35,232 nucleotides of DNA from Anaerolineaceae bacterium UBA1415 (lineage in GTDB: Bacteria > Chloroflexota > Anaerolineae > Anaerolineales > Anaerolineaceae): NCBI GenBank assembly GCA_002305635.1, contig DBPR01000003.1:1-35232 (forward strand), read 5' to 3'. A model generated the notes under the pieces. That model did not search any database and had not been told where the DNA came from. It worked only from the letters and a program-made list of their open reading frames with translations. The position numbers were made by a program, and so were the translations under genes. This document shows, piece after piece, positions 25,897 through 33,885 of this stretch. The number at the start of each line of letters is the position of its first letter. Within the stretch, counting starts at the first letter, position 1.

Positions 25897-27151
25897 CCCC
25901 ACCTCCCTGAAGAAAACAAATCATATGGCAAACTTAGGCGCTTTTGGCAGCGCCTCGGCTGTTGGCCAATTCATGATGATGCTCTTCACTTTTCTGCTGG
26001 CGAGGCATGTTGGCCCTGAAAATTACGGTTTTTATATCTCCAGTTTTTCCTTGCTGTTTTTGACCTCGATTATTTTCAACAATGGCCTCGACACCTGGCT
26101 ATTAAATCAGAAGCGCAGTCAAACGGAACTGCACAAGGATTACAGTCAAATCCTGACGATAAAGTTTTTAGGCGGCTTGCTTTGGGTGGCGGTGATTGTC
26201 ATTTTTGCCCCGCTGTTCAGACCCGACCTTTATGTCCGCACTTTGCTGATCATTAACGCGGTAGACATCTGGACAGACGCGATCCTGCTCACTTCGCTGG
26301 CTGTCCTGAATATTCAGGGAAAAGTGAAGCAGTATGCCTTCCTGATGGTCTCTTCGCGAACTTTCAAGCTGCTTAGCCTGATCCTGTTGGTTTTGGTGGG
26401 TTCTTCGAATATTATTGCTTTCGCGATTGGAAGGGCTCTGGTTTCGTTGATCATCGCTCTGATCGTCGTTGGCAAACTCAAACCGAGGGTTGTTCCTGTA
26501 AGTTGGTCAGAACTATTTGATAAGGTGAAAAATGCCCGCTATTTTGCGTTGTCTGAATTTCTGGCCACGATCTACATGCAGATCGATATCACGCTCCTGA
26601 ATCTAATGGTCGGAAGTCTGCAGGTTGGGATTTACTCTCCGGCTTCAAACATAGTGAACGCCGTTTTTGTGCTTCCCTCCGCCATTCATCTCTATACGCT
26701 GCCTCTGCTTACCCGTCATTATCACGATGATCATCAGCGCTTTAAGGAGTTTTCCAAACGGGTCAACCTCCTGACGGCTGTGCTTGGCGTTGTATTGAGT
26801 GGTGGGGTGTTTTTTCTCGGTGGCTGGTTTGTCGTCAAGTTTCTTGGATCTGAATATATCGAAACGAGCAAGATCATCACGCTTTTGAGCCCGATCCTGT
26901 TGATGAAGTGTCTGGAGTTTGGTTTTGCCTCTGTGATTGTTGCTGGTGGGGAACAAAAGAAACGAATTTTGCCCCAGATCGCGGCTTCAATTGTAAATAT
27001 CCTCTTCAATATCCTTCTGATTCCCCGTCTGGGCGCGGTTGGGGCGGCGAAGACCTATCTGCTTAGTGAAAGTATTCTCATGTTATGGTATGGTTGGATC
27101 GCGTTTAGTGTTTTGAAGAAAATTCAGAAAAATGACGGAAAAGATGCCTGA
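25889..27151 (+). CDS. Wzx-type polysaccharide flippase (MOP/MATE superfamily)
   Basis: 420 aa with about 12 hydrophobic helices. The N-terminus (NLGAFGSASAVGQFMMML, LLARHVGPENYGFY) is the pattern of lipid-linked oligosaccharide flippases: an amphipathic start and the A-R-x-L/V-G-P-E-x-Y/F-G loop after the first helix. It likely moves an undecaprenyl-linked glycan across the membrane. No Wzy-like polymerase or initiating phosphoglycosyltransferase is adjacent, so the repeat-unit pathway is incomplete in this window. It overlaps the GT4 gene before it by eight bases and the pyruvyl transferase gene after it by 20 bases. Confidence 0.9.
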   Translation: MDSPTSLKKTNHMANLGAFGSASAVGQFMMMLFTFLLARHVGPENYGFYISSFSLLFLTSIIFNNGLDTWLLNQKRSQTELHKDYSQILTIKFLGGLLWVAVIVIFAPLFRPDLYVRTLLIINAVDIWTDAILLTSLAVLNIQGKVKQYAFLMVSSRTFKLLSLILLVLVGSSNIIAFAIGRALVSLIIALIVVGKLKPRVVPVSWSELFDKVKNARYFALSEFLATIYMQIDITLLNLMVGSLQVGIYSPASNIVNAVFVLPSAIHLYTLPLLTRHYHDDHQRFKEFSKRVNLLTAVLGVVLSGGVFFLGGWFVVKFLGSEYIETSKIITLLSPILLMKCLEFGFASVIVAGGEQKKRILPQIAASIVNILFNILLIPRLGAVGAAKTYLLSESILMLWYGWIAFSVLKKIQKNDGKDA

Positions 27152-28415
27152 CAAGGTTTTGATCATTAATTTCCATAGTGGTAAAAACGCGGGTGACCTC
27201 GCGCTTTTGCTTACTACTGTTGATATTCTGAATAAGGCGTTTGGCAAGCCGAAGATCAAAGTTTCAGCGAACTGGGTTGATGAGCCTTATTACCGCCAGT
27301 ATGGCGTTGAAGTGGTTCCATCGTTTCGGTCTATTCTGGAATCCGCTTCTCCTGCCTCGGCTATATTCCAGATACTGACCTTCATTTTCCTCTGTTTGCG
27401 GGTTCTTTTCTCTCGTTCTCTCTCTGCCGGCTTCAGAAAACGAGCTGTTAAAAACGATTTCGATCAACTCATGGCTGCTTTTGAGGTAAGTGATCTGATC
27501 GTTGCGGTCTCCGGCAATCAGGTTTACTCCTCGGGAAAGTTTGGCTGGCCTCTGCCTGTGACCCTGGCACCTTTATTCCTGGCCAAACATTTCGGAAAGC
27601 CTCTGGTTGTGTTTCCTCAATCCATTGGGCCGTTAAAGCGAAAATGGGAACGGAAAATGGTTAAACGAGCCTATGAATATGCGTCGAAAGTCTTTGTCAG
27701 AGATGACAAGTCGCTGGCGCTCTTAAAGGAACTCGGCTTTCCAAAAGAGAAATACGCCTATGCTCCCGACCCTGCTTTTGGATTGCGCGCGGCCCCTGCT
27801 GATGCCGCACTTCAAATCTTATCGGAAGCAGGAATGGCGGACGATAAATTCAGGATTGGACTGACTGTAATTTCAAGAATGGGCAAGGCGCTTGATCAGG
27901 ATAATATCAGTCGTTATTATCAGATCCTTGAAAATGGGCTTGCTGGATATCAATCGGGAAAAACGGTCCAGATCGTACTTTTTACCCAGGTTTGGGGCCC
28001 CAGTGAGCTTGAAAATGACAGCATTCCAACGCGGGAACTGGCTGCCCGCCTCAAGGCGCGGGGGCTCGACGTGGTTCTGGTGGACAAAGAGCTTGATCCA
28101 ATATTGCTAAAGGCTTGTTACGGGCAAATGGACATTTTTATCGCATCCCGATTGCATTCCGGCATTTTCGCCTTTGGTCAGGGAACGCCAACCTTGTTTC
28201 TGGGCTACCTGACCAAGACAGAAGGGTTGACGAAACGGCTCGAAATGAGTGAGTATTTTATTGATATTAATGAGATAATTGAGTCTGACTTTACAGGCAA
28301 GATCCGTCTTCTGGAAAAGAATAATAAGGAGATAAGGGAAAAAATCACCCGGATCAACCAGAATTTCCGGCAGGACCTGACAAAGGTCGAAGATTATCTA
28401 AAGCGTAAACCATGA
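27132..28415 (+). CDS. polysaccharide pyruvyl transferase family protein
   Basis: 427 aa. The start VLIINFHSGKNAGDLALLL carries the N/K-x-G-D element of the family; IAVSGNQVYSSG, VFPQSIGPLKRKWE, KVFVRDDKSLALLKELG and the C-terminal FIASRLHSGIFAFGQGTP with its conserved RLH complete the picture. Relatives such as CsaB and WcaK add ketal-linked pyruvate from phosphoenolpyruvate to surface glycans. Pyruvylation by CsaB serves to bind SLH-domain proteins in some bacteria; no SLH domain occurs in this window. An alternative start is ATG 27144. Overlaps the flippase gene by 20 bases and the next gene by an ATGA. Confidence 0.85.
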   Translation: MTEKMPDKVLIINFHSGKNAGDLALLLTTVDILNKAFGKPKIKVSANWVDEPYYRQYGVEVVPSFRSILESASPASAIFQILTFIFLCLRVLFSRSLSAGFRKRAVKNDFDQLMAAFEVSDLIVAVSGNQVYSSGKFGWPLPVTLAPLFLAKHFGKPLVVFPQSIGPLKRKWERKMVKRAYEYASKVFVRDDKSLALLKELGFPKEKYAYAPDPAFGLRAAPADAALQILSEAGMADDKFRIGLTVISRMGKALDQDNISRYYQILENGLAGYQSGKTVQIVLFTQVWGPSELENDSIPTRELAARLKARGLDVVLVDKELDPILLKACYGQMDIFIASRLHSGIFAFGQGTPTLFLGYLTKTEGLTKRLEMSEYFIDINEIIESDFTGKIRLLEKNNKEIREKITRINQNFRQDLTKVEDYLKRKP

Positions 28416-29572
28416 GATTGAAACCATCGAAAATTGTTCAAACGATCAAGAACCTTGATATTGGAAATCTGGGTGGCGGCGCCGAGCGTTTCGCGATCGA
28501 TCTTGGCGTTTCCCTTTTGAATGAGGGTTGGGATGTCAATGTTTTTATCTTTTTTAGGACAAATACGGAAGCAGAGAAAAAGTGGATCAAAAAGATCTCA
28601 GACAAGGGTATCTCCGTACATTTTGGCACAGACTGGCGGGGGCACAATCATCCCATTACCTTCACGAAAGCCACAAAGGCTTTCCATGCCTATTTAGATG
28701 AGGCACGGCCACAATTAATTCACAGTCATTTCCAATTGGGTACGGTCGCAGGAATTTGGTGGAAGCGCAAAAATCCTGGGGCTCGCGTTGTTCGAACTGC
28801 GCATCTCGCTTCTGAATGGGAAGGTGGCCTGATCGGACTGGCGAAATCGACCTATGCCAGCCATCTGTACAGATGGTTTCTGGACGCTGAAGCGGGGGTC
28901 TCGAAAACCATTACCCAGAAACTGCAACAGGAAGCCAAAACGGGTTCCATCACCAAACAACTTTATATCCCGAATGGGATCAACCTCAGGATAAAAAACG
29001 CGGATGAAATCCCTCCAAGGGATGGAATGGTGGAAACACTGGGTTCGGTTGGCCGACTGACGGAACAGAAAGGCTATTGTTACCTGATCGACGCAATGTC
29101 AATTGTGCTCCGGCAGCTGCCGGAGCTGAATCTGATCCTGGTTGGAGATGGTGAACTTAGAGAAGAACTAAAAGCCCAGGCACAAAAACTGGGAATTTCA
29201 GAAAGAATCTACTTTACCGGTCTGGTGGATAATGTTCAGTATTATTATGACCAGATGGATTTGTTTGTTTCATCGTCTCTGTGGGAAGGGCTCCCAACCG
29301 TTCTGATGGAAGCCATGGCCGTAGGGATCCCAGTCGTGACCACTGATATCCCTGGCAGCAATGATCTTGTACAGGAGGGCGTAAGTGGCTGGCTGACAGA
29401 GATGAAAAGCCCCGAATCCCTGGCTGAGGCGATCCTTGAAGGCTGTGCCAGGCCTGACAAGAGAAGAGAGTTTTCGCTGGCAGGTCTTGAAGTTGCCAGA
29501 AAATATTCCATGACGGAAATAGCAAAACAATACACCGGGCTTTATCGGTGTATTGTTTCAGAAAAGCAATAG
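28412..29572 (+). CDS. glycosyltransferase family 4
   Basis: 386 aa, the most canonical GT4 of the operon. GNLGGGAERFAIDL is the classical acceptor-loop start; HSHFQLGTVAG, IPNGINLR, GSVGRLTEQKGYCYLIDA, LILVGDGELREEL, IYFTGLVDN and EGLPTVLMEAMAVGIPVVTTD with the E-x7-E pair form the donor half. It starts in an ATGA overlap with the pyruvyl transferase gene. The last ~15 codons contain a 10-bp hairpin, so the terminator of the operon is inside the coding end. Convergent with the lipoprotein gene, three bases away. Confidence 0.93.
   Translation: MRLKPSKIVQTIKNLDIGNLGGGAERFAIDLGVSLLNEGWDVNVFIFFRTNTEAEKKWIKKISDKGISVHFGTDWRGHNHPITFTKATKAFHAYLDEARPQLIHSHFQLGTVAGIWWKRKNPGARVVRTAHLASEWEGGLIGLAKSTYASHLYRWFLDAEAGVSKTITQKLQQEAKTGSITKQLYIPNGINLRIKNADEIPPRDGMVETLGSVGRLTEQKGYCYLIDAMSIVLRQLPELNLILVGDGELREELKAQAQKLGISERIYFTGLVDNVQYYYDQMDLFVSSSLWEGLPTVLMEAMAVGIPVVTTDIPGSNDLVQEGVSGWLTEMKSPESLAEAILEGCARPDKRREFSLAGLEVARKYSMTEIAKQYTGLYRCIVSEKQ
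29528..29555. terminator. hairpin within the 3' coding end, likely bidirectional terminator
   Basis: CAATACACCG (29528-29537) and CGGTGTATTG (29546-29555) are perfect 10-bp arms with an 8-base loop. TTTC follows on the plus strand and TTTTG on the minus strand. It sits between two convergent genes but inside the coding part of the plus-strand one. T-tracts are short. Confidence 0.5.
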
Positions 29573-29575
29573 GAA

Positions 29576-30040
29576 TTAAGGCAAAAGGTTGGTTTCGACC
29601 ACGCCAATATCGAGGGTCTCTCCGGCTTCAGCGGTGTAGACCACTGCGCTGGTTCCGTCTTCGGAATAGATCTCGTAAGACATTTCCGGGCTGCCGATGA
29701 TCAGAACATAATCACCGGGGTTGATATCGGTGGTGCAAAACTTGCCGTCCTGATCGGTTTTGGCGCCGGGGCTGGATGAGGTATCGAGAACAATGGCAGT
29801 CCCCTCATATACCGGGGCGAGGTAGATGGTGTCATCATCAAAAGGAGATTTATCAGAATAGACAATCATGCCGCAGACCCTGCTTTTGTCGGAGGCTGGA
29901 AAAGGTGCCGTTGTTTCCTCGGGAGTGACCTCACTGGTCACATCTGCGGGTGTTTTATCTCCTGGAAGAGTTTTATTGCAGGCGGAAATTGCCAGAAGGG
30001 CAATTATTAGGGTGATAATTATCGGGTAATACTTTCTCAT
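29576..30040 (-). CDS. small lipoprotein with carboxypeptidase-regulatory-like beta domain
   Basis: 154 aa from ATG 30040. A basic start and hydrophobic stretch end in the lipobox LAISAC, so Cys ~21 is probably lipidated. A Thr/Pro/Glu-rich linker follows, then one beta-sandwich of ~100 residues (VCGMIVYSD...TDQDGKFCTTDINPGDYVLIIG) that resembles carboxypeptidase-regulatory or transthyretin-like domains, which usually serve as structural or binding modules. Two Cys in the domain could form a disulfide. The reading frame is open to a TTG at 30157 and has an ATG at 30067; the lipoprotein signal favours 30040. Function unknown. Confidence 0.75.
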   Translation of the reverse strand: MRKYYPIIITLIIALLAISACNKTLPGDKTPADVTSEVTPEETTAPFPASDKSRVCGMIVYSDKSPFDDDTIYLAPVYEGTAIVLDTSSSPGAKTDQDGKFCTTDINPGDYVLIIGSPEMSYEIYSEDGTSAVVYTAEAGETLDIGVVETNLLP

Positions 30041-30116
30041 TAGCTTATTTTTCCGTTTCTGTAGCATTTTAGTGAACCTGGAGGAGAGAAAAAACAGGAA
30101 TAACTCCAAGGTGTTA

Positions 30117-30144
30117 TTGTTTTTCCATCCTATTTCCATAAAAT
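30117..30144 (+). promoter_or_regulatory. candidate promoter of the repeat surface protein
   Basis: TTGTTT (30117-30122), 16-bp spacer, TAAAAT (30139-30144), giving a start near 30151 and a ~30-base leader. The fit to consensus is moderate. A TATAAT on the minus strand (30163-30158) could serve the divergent lipoprotein gene. Confidence 0.35.
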
Positions 30145-30169
30145 GTTCATGTAGCAAATTATATCTTAG

Positions 30170-30175
30170 AAGGAG
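30170..30175 (+). promoter_or_regulatory. strong Shine-Dalgarno sequence
   Basis: AAGGAG (30170-30175), five bases before ATG 30181, among the best ribosome sites in the window. It fits the signs of high expression of the downstream gene. Confidence 0.7.
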
Positions 30176-30180
30176 AAAAA

Positions 30181-31575
30181 ATGAAAAATAAGTTCTTTAG
30201 TATCTTGCTCGTTTTAGTTCTTGTTCTGGCTGGCATTACAGTCAAACCCGTTGAAGCCGGTGCATACGCCACCCCGTTCACCACTTCAATCACCTATCAA
30301 AACGTTGGCGACGGCCCCGCGACCATCACCCTGATGTTCTATGCCGAATCCACAGCCAACCCCATCACCATCAATCTTCCTGAACTTGCGAAGATGGCTG
30401 GTACTTCAATCTATGTTGGTTCTGTTGGTGATATCTCCAGCGGCTTCAAAGGCTCAGCTGTCATGTCCTCCAACCAACCTGTCGTTGCCACAATGGTCCA
30501 GGTTGCAGCTGCCAACAGTGCAGTAAAGGTTCGCCCTCTGTCCAACGGTTTTGCTGGTGGCTCCAGCTACGTTTTGGTCCCAACCGTGCTCAAAGCACTG
30601 TACGACTACAACTCACTCGTCTCCGTTCAGAACGTTGACACCGCCACCCTCGACTATCGTCTGGTGTTTGTTCCTGTGACCGGTGCACCCATCACCGTGA
30701 ATACCAATCAGGTTCCTGCTGGCGCGACCAAGTATTATGATCTCGGCGTTATGTCCGCGATTCCTGCTGGTTTCAACGGCTCACTCCAGGTCTACGCCAC
30801 CAAGACCGGTGGTACTGACGCTGGTCTGGTTGTCGCTTCCGCGATGGAAATGGCAATCAATGGCAATACCGCCTACGCATTTGAAGGCACAAACCTGTTT
30901 GCAAATAAAATCTACATGCCATCTGCAATGTGCAAGTACGGCGGTAAGAATGATTCATCTTATGCTGTTCAGAACACTACTGATGCACCCGTGGATGTCA
31001 CTGTAAAATACAGCAACGGCGTCGATGACGGCCCCTACACCCTGGCCGCTGGTGCAAAGAAATCCTTCGTCGCTTGTAATGCAACCGATCCCGGATTTAT
31101 TGGCTCCGCAACCATCGAAGCCACCGGTGCTATCGTTGCCATGGGTAAGATCTATGGCGGCGGTCTCTCCACCGCTTTCCTTGGTTTCACCGCTGGTGCA
31201 TCCAAGGTTGCTCTGCCCTACGTTCGCTGGACCACTGCTCACTGGACTGATGGCACCCGCCAACGCTCCTATATCGCGATCCAGAACGTCGGCGCTGATC
31301 TCGCCGAAGGCGCTGTCGTTGTGAAATACTACGACAAGAATGGTGTCCTCGTTGATACCAAGACCCTGCCCGCGATTCCTGCTGGTGGCAAGGTCAACTC
31401 CACTCCCGAAGGTCTGATGGGTGGTGAGTTCGGTTACTATGCTGACAACACCTATGGTGGATCTGCTGTCGTCGAAGGCCCTGCCGGATCTCAGCTCGCA
31501 GTCGTCGTTCGTATTCAACAGGTTGTTGGTACCTCAGCTGCTGCTGAAGACTACAGCGGTATCGCTATTCAGTAA
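30181..31575 (+). CDS. secreted four-repeat surface protein, apparently highly expressed
   Basis: 464 aa. A signal peptide (~1-27, ending PVEA) is followed by four beta-rich repeats starting near residues 35, 142, 257 and 360. Each opens with a strand ending in QN (TYQNVG, SVQNVD, AVQNTT, AIQNVG), passes a [VL]-x-[YF] strand and a P/A-G-A/G turn, and closes with a GF-x-GS or YGGS strand and a Val/Ala-rich strand. Repeat 3 has two Cys. No membrane anchor, LPxTG or SLH domain is seen, so retention would be non-covalent. Codons are strongly biased to C-ending forms (ACC, ATC, GTC, AAC, TAC), a strong Shine-Dalgarno precedes it and a perfect terminator follows: the profile of an abundant envelope protein. 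S-layer or matrix role is inference. Confidence 0.85.
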   Translation: MKNKFFSILLVLVLVLAGITVKPVEAGAYATPFTTSITYQNVGDGPATITLMFYAESTANPITINLPELAKMAGTSIYVGSVGDISSGFKGSAVMSSNQPVVATMVQVAAANSAVKVRPLSNGFAGGSSYVLVPTVLKALYDYNSLVSVQNVDTATLDYRLVFVPVTGAPITVNTNQVPAGATKYYDLGVMSAIPAGFNGSLQVYATKTGGTDAGLVVASAMEMAINGNTAYAFEGTNLFANKIYMPSAMCKYGGKNDSSYAVQNTTDAPVDVTVKYSNGVDDGPYTLAAGAKKSFVACNATDPGFIGSATIEATGAIVAMGKIYGGGLSTAFLGFTAGASKVALPYVRWTTAHWTDGTRQRSYIAIQNVGADLAEGAVVVKYYDKNGVLVDTKTLPAIPAGGKVNSTPEGLMGGEFGYYADNTYGGSAVVEGPAGSQLAVVVRIQQVVGTSAAAEDYSGIAIQ

Positions 31576-31593
31576 ACTCTAAGAGTAGGCTAC

Positions 31594-31625
31594 AAAAACA
31601 GGATGTCGGGAGACATCCTGTTTTT
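31594..31625. terminator. perfect bidirectional intrinsic terminator
   Basis: A 14-bp perfect stem (AAAAACAGGATGTC with GACATCCTGTTTTT) around a GGGA tetraloop. The A-tract on one side and T-tract on the other make it work in both directions, between the convergent surface-protein gene (+) and the TylF-like gene (-). Confidence 0.92.
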
Positions 31626-31679
31626 GGTTAATTTTGATGAAAAGGGGTTTAAATGAATCTGTGAGTCAAGGCGGAATGA

Positions 31680-32423
31680 TTATTTCTTTTGAATTTGCAG
31701 ACGGCTACCGTGAATAAAGTTGAATTCGTGGAAACGGTCTTTGAAAAATTCGTCAACTGCCTTTTTGCAGCCAGACCAATGGTAGTAATCATCGATAACG
31801 AGGATGGCACCCTGAGGTAAAAAAGGCGTGATCCTTTCGAGGCAGACCATGACGGAGTCGTACCAGTCGCAGTCAATATGGGCCAAGGCAACGGGTTCCT
31901 GCGGATGAAGTGTTGATTCATATAAGCCCTCGATGAAGACAATGGCATTCTCTTCGGGAGGGTAGTTTGCGCTGGAAAAGCTTTCTTTCACCTTCTTTAG
32001 TAGATCGGGAAGGTAACCATAATAGGCGTCTCCTCCCAGTCCTTTTGCTTCCCCTTTAATGATCTTTTCGTAGCGGTCTTTGCTGTCAGTCTCATCATTT
32101 TCTGAGGGCGGTGGAATGGTTCCAAAGGTGTCATAAATGACCAGGGGTCGTGTATTGGCTTTGGCAGCCGTCATCACGATCGCAGAGCCGCCCAAGGCAC
32201 ATCCGGCTTCGATCAGGATACCGTCGATCTTCTTATTTTCAATTTGTTGAACCGCCTGATAGAGGCCAAACAGCGCTTCGTTGTCCAGATAGGTCAGGTT
32301 GTTTTTTTTGACGTATTTGATGATGTCCGCGGCTTCAGGGTGACTTTGTTGCAGTTGATGAAGAAAAAGGTGATCTGAGAGATGTTTTTTGAAAAAATGT
32401 TTTACCCTGTTTGTAATTTGCAT
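31680..32423 (-). CDS. TylF/macrocin-O-methyltransferase-like SAM methyltransferase
   Basis: 247 aa. The SAM site GILIEAGCALGGSAIV (~residues 68-83), IYDTFGTIPPP, AHIDCDWYDSVMVCLE and LVIDDYYHWSGCKKAVDEFF match the TylF family, metal-dependent O-methyltransferases that act on sugars; the Asp residues in HIDCDWYD and IDDYY are the expected metal ligands. In non-antibiotic loci such enzymes commonly methylate glycan sugars. GGAG six or seven bases before ATG 32423. It follows the LuxR/Kelch gene by 15 bases and is probably in its operon. Confidence 0.88.
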   Translation of the reverse strand: MQITNRVKHFFKKHLSDHLFLHQLQQSHPEAADIIKYVKKNNLTYLDNEALFGLYQAVQQIENKKIDGILIEAGCALGGSAIVMTAAKANTRPLVIYDTFGTIPPPSENDETDSKDRYEKIIKGEAKGLGGDAYYGYLPDLLKKVKESFSSANYPPEENAIVFIEGLYESTLHPQEPVALAHIDCDWYDSVMVCLERITPFLPQGAILVIDDYYHWSGCKKAVDEFFKDRFHEFNFIHGSRLQIQKK

Positions 32424-32438
32424 TTAAACTCCGATAGG

Positions 32439-33749
32439 TCAATTAATGACATTTGGAATTGAAAGTGTATAAATCAATTTGATCCGAATCAGTCTGGACT
32501 GAAGCTCAGCCTCTTCCGTTTGCCCTCCAAAGAGGTATAGGTAGCCATCAGGAGATATTGTGAAATTGGTTTGCTGTGGTATGTCCAACTCTTCCTGAAA
32601 AGCGAGGCTGACCCATGCGTTCCTTTCCCTGAAATACTGCCAGATACCGGTGGGTTTGACGGCAAAGAGATTGTCAAAGGCAGTCGCGTAGAGGGTATCG
32701 TCCGTATTGAAGGGATACTTTTTGATCTTCACTTCCCAGGGATTGCCTATTGGCTTGCTGACTGGATTGAAACATTCCATCGGGTTGACCGGCCCTTCAG
32801 CGTTTGAGCCACCAATCACACATATTTCTCCAGATAAGACCCCTGCACGAGCATGAGAACGAGGAAAATTCATCGGGCTTTCCTCATGCCATTCATCCGT
32901 GGAAGGGTCGTAACGATAAGTCGTATTCCGATGCTCCTGTCCGTCCCAGCCTCCAAAGATGAAAATTTGCCCTTCATACACTGTGATTGCGTAATCGCTC
33001 AACGCGACCGGAAGCGCTTTCTTCGCTGACCATTCGTCCAGGATGGGGTCGTACACTTCCAGGATATCAGTCACCAGACCTTTATTGGTCGTTCCGCCGG
33101 GAAGATAGATGTTCCCCCTGAGCACAGCTGCGGAAGCGCCCCGGACTGGCGTGGGTTTTTCGGCTACAGGAAGCCAGCTTTGATCCAAAAGAGCTAATTT
33201 ATAGCTATTTCCGGTGAGCTTGCCTGATTCTTCCCCTGAAAAGATGTAGAGGATTTTGTTTGTCGCAACGGAAGCGGAGCCGATGCTGGGTTTTGGAAGC
33301 GGTTTTAAGATTTCGACCCTATTGGTTGAAATTGCGGATGGATTGGGAGCTTTATTTCTTGCAATAATTGTGTAAAGGCCAAGCGCCTGACCTAAAAGAA
33401 TGGCTCCGAAGACCAGAATAAGGCCGAGCATGATCCAAAGAAAAACGACAGGACGATGTTTTGAAGTTGGTTCGATCCCTTGCGGGGCTTCTGTCTGTGT
33501 GTCTGTGGCTGCTGCCTCGCTGCCGGAATTCCCAGGGGTATCGACGATACGCTTCTCAATGGCGTACAAGGTCGCCTCTGTTCTGGAAGCGACGTTGATC
33601 TTTTGAAAAACATTGGAAACGTGAACTTTGACGGTGTTAATGCTGATAAAAAGCTCTGAAGCAATTTCCTTATTGCTTTTTCCTTCGGCAATAAGAGCGA
33701 GAATTTCAGTTTCGCGCGCGCTAAGTGGATTTTGTGGGTTTTCAGACAT
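32439..33749 (-). CDS. membrane-tethered LuxR-type regulator with Kelch beta-propeller
   Basis: 436 aa from ATG 33749. Residues ~6-65 are a LuxR/NarL helix-turn-helix (LSARETEILALIAEGKSNKEIA, SINTVKVHVSNVFQKINV). A linker leads to one transmembrane helix (~93-118: VVFLWIMLGLILVFGAILLGQ), and ~145-425 form about five to six Kelch repeats (YIFSGEESG, YLPGGTTN, FIFGGWDG, CVIGGSNA, YLFGGQTE, with Y-x-P...W elements). DNA-binding domain inside, propeller outside: a one-component transmembrane regulator, without receiver or kinase. A TTG at 33779 would lie within the predicted -10, so ATG 33749 is preferred. Co-directional with and 15 bases before the methyltransferase gene. Confidence 0.85.
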   Translation of the reverse strand: MSENPQNPLSARETEILALIAEGKSNKEIASELFISINTVKVHVSNVFQKINVASRTEATLYAIEKRIVDTPGNSGSEAAATDTQTEAPQGIEPTSKHRPVVFLWIMLGLILVFGAILLGQALGLYTIIARNKAPNPSAISTNRVEILKPLPKPSIGSASVATNKILYIFSGEESGKLTGNSYKLALLDQSWLPVAEKPTPVRGASAAVLRGNIYLPGGTTNKGLVTDILEVYDPILDEWSAKKALPVALSDYAITVYEGQIFIFGGWDGQEHRNTTYRYDPSTDEWHEESPMNFPRSHARAGVLSGEICVIGGSNAEGPVNPMECFNPVSKPIGNPWEVKIKKYPFNTDDTLYATAFDNLFAVKPTGIWQYFRERNAWVSLAFQEELDIPQQTNFTISPDGYLYLFGGQTEEAELQSRLIRIKLIYTLSIPNVIN

Positions 33750-33778
33750 AATTTTGTTCTTTTTATAGTTACGAATCA

Positions 33779-33784
33779 ATTATA
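33779..33784 (-). promoter_or_regulatory. -10 box of the LuxR/Kelch operon
   Basis: Perfect TATAAT on the minus strand, with a TTTTTC-like -35 at 16 bp. Start would be near 33772, leaving a ~23-base leader before ATG 33749. Confidence 0.45.
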
Positions 33785-33885
33785 CATTCTTTTGGCATCC
33801 GAAAAACAAAAAGTAGAAACCCGTGTTTTCCACCACTGGAGAGTTGAGGCAAAGCCTGCGTATTACACGCTTCTCAAGGAGAGAT

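Noticed and set aside
30955..31518. 187-aa open frame on the minus strand in the repeat surface protein
   Set aside because: Explained by strong codon bias of the sense gene, which keeps the antisense frame open.
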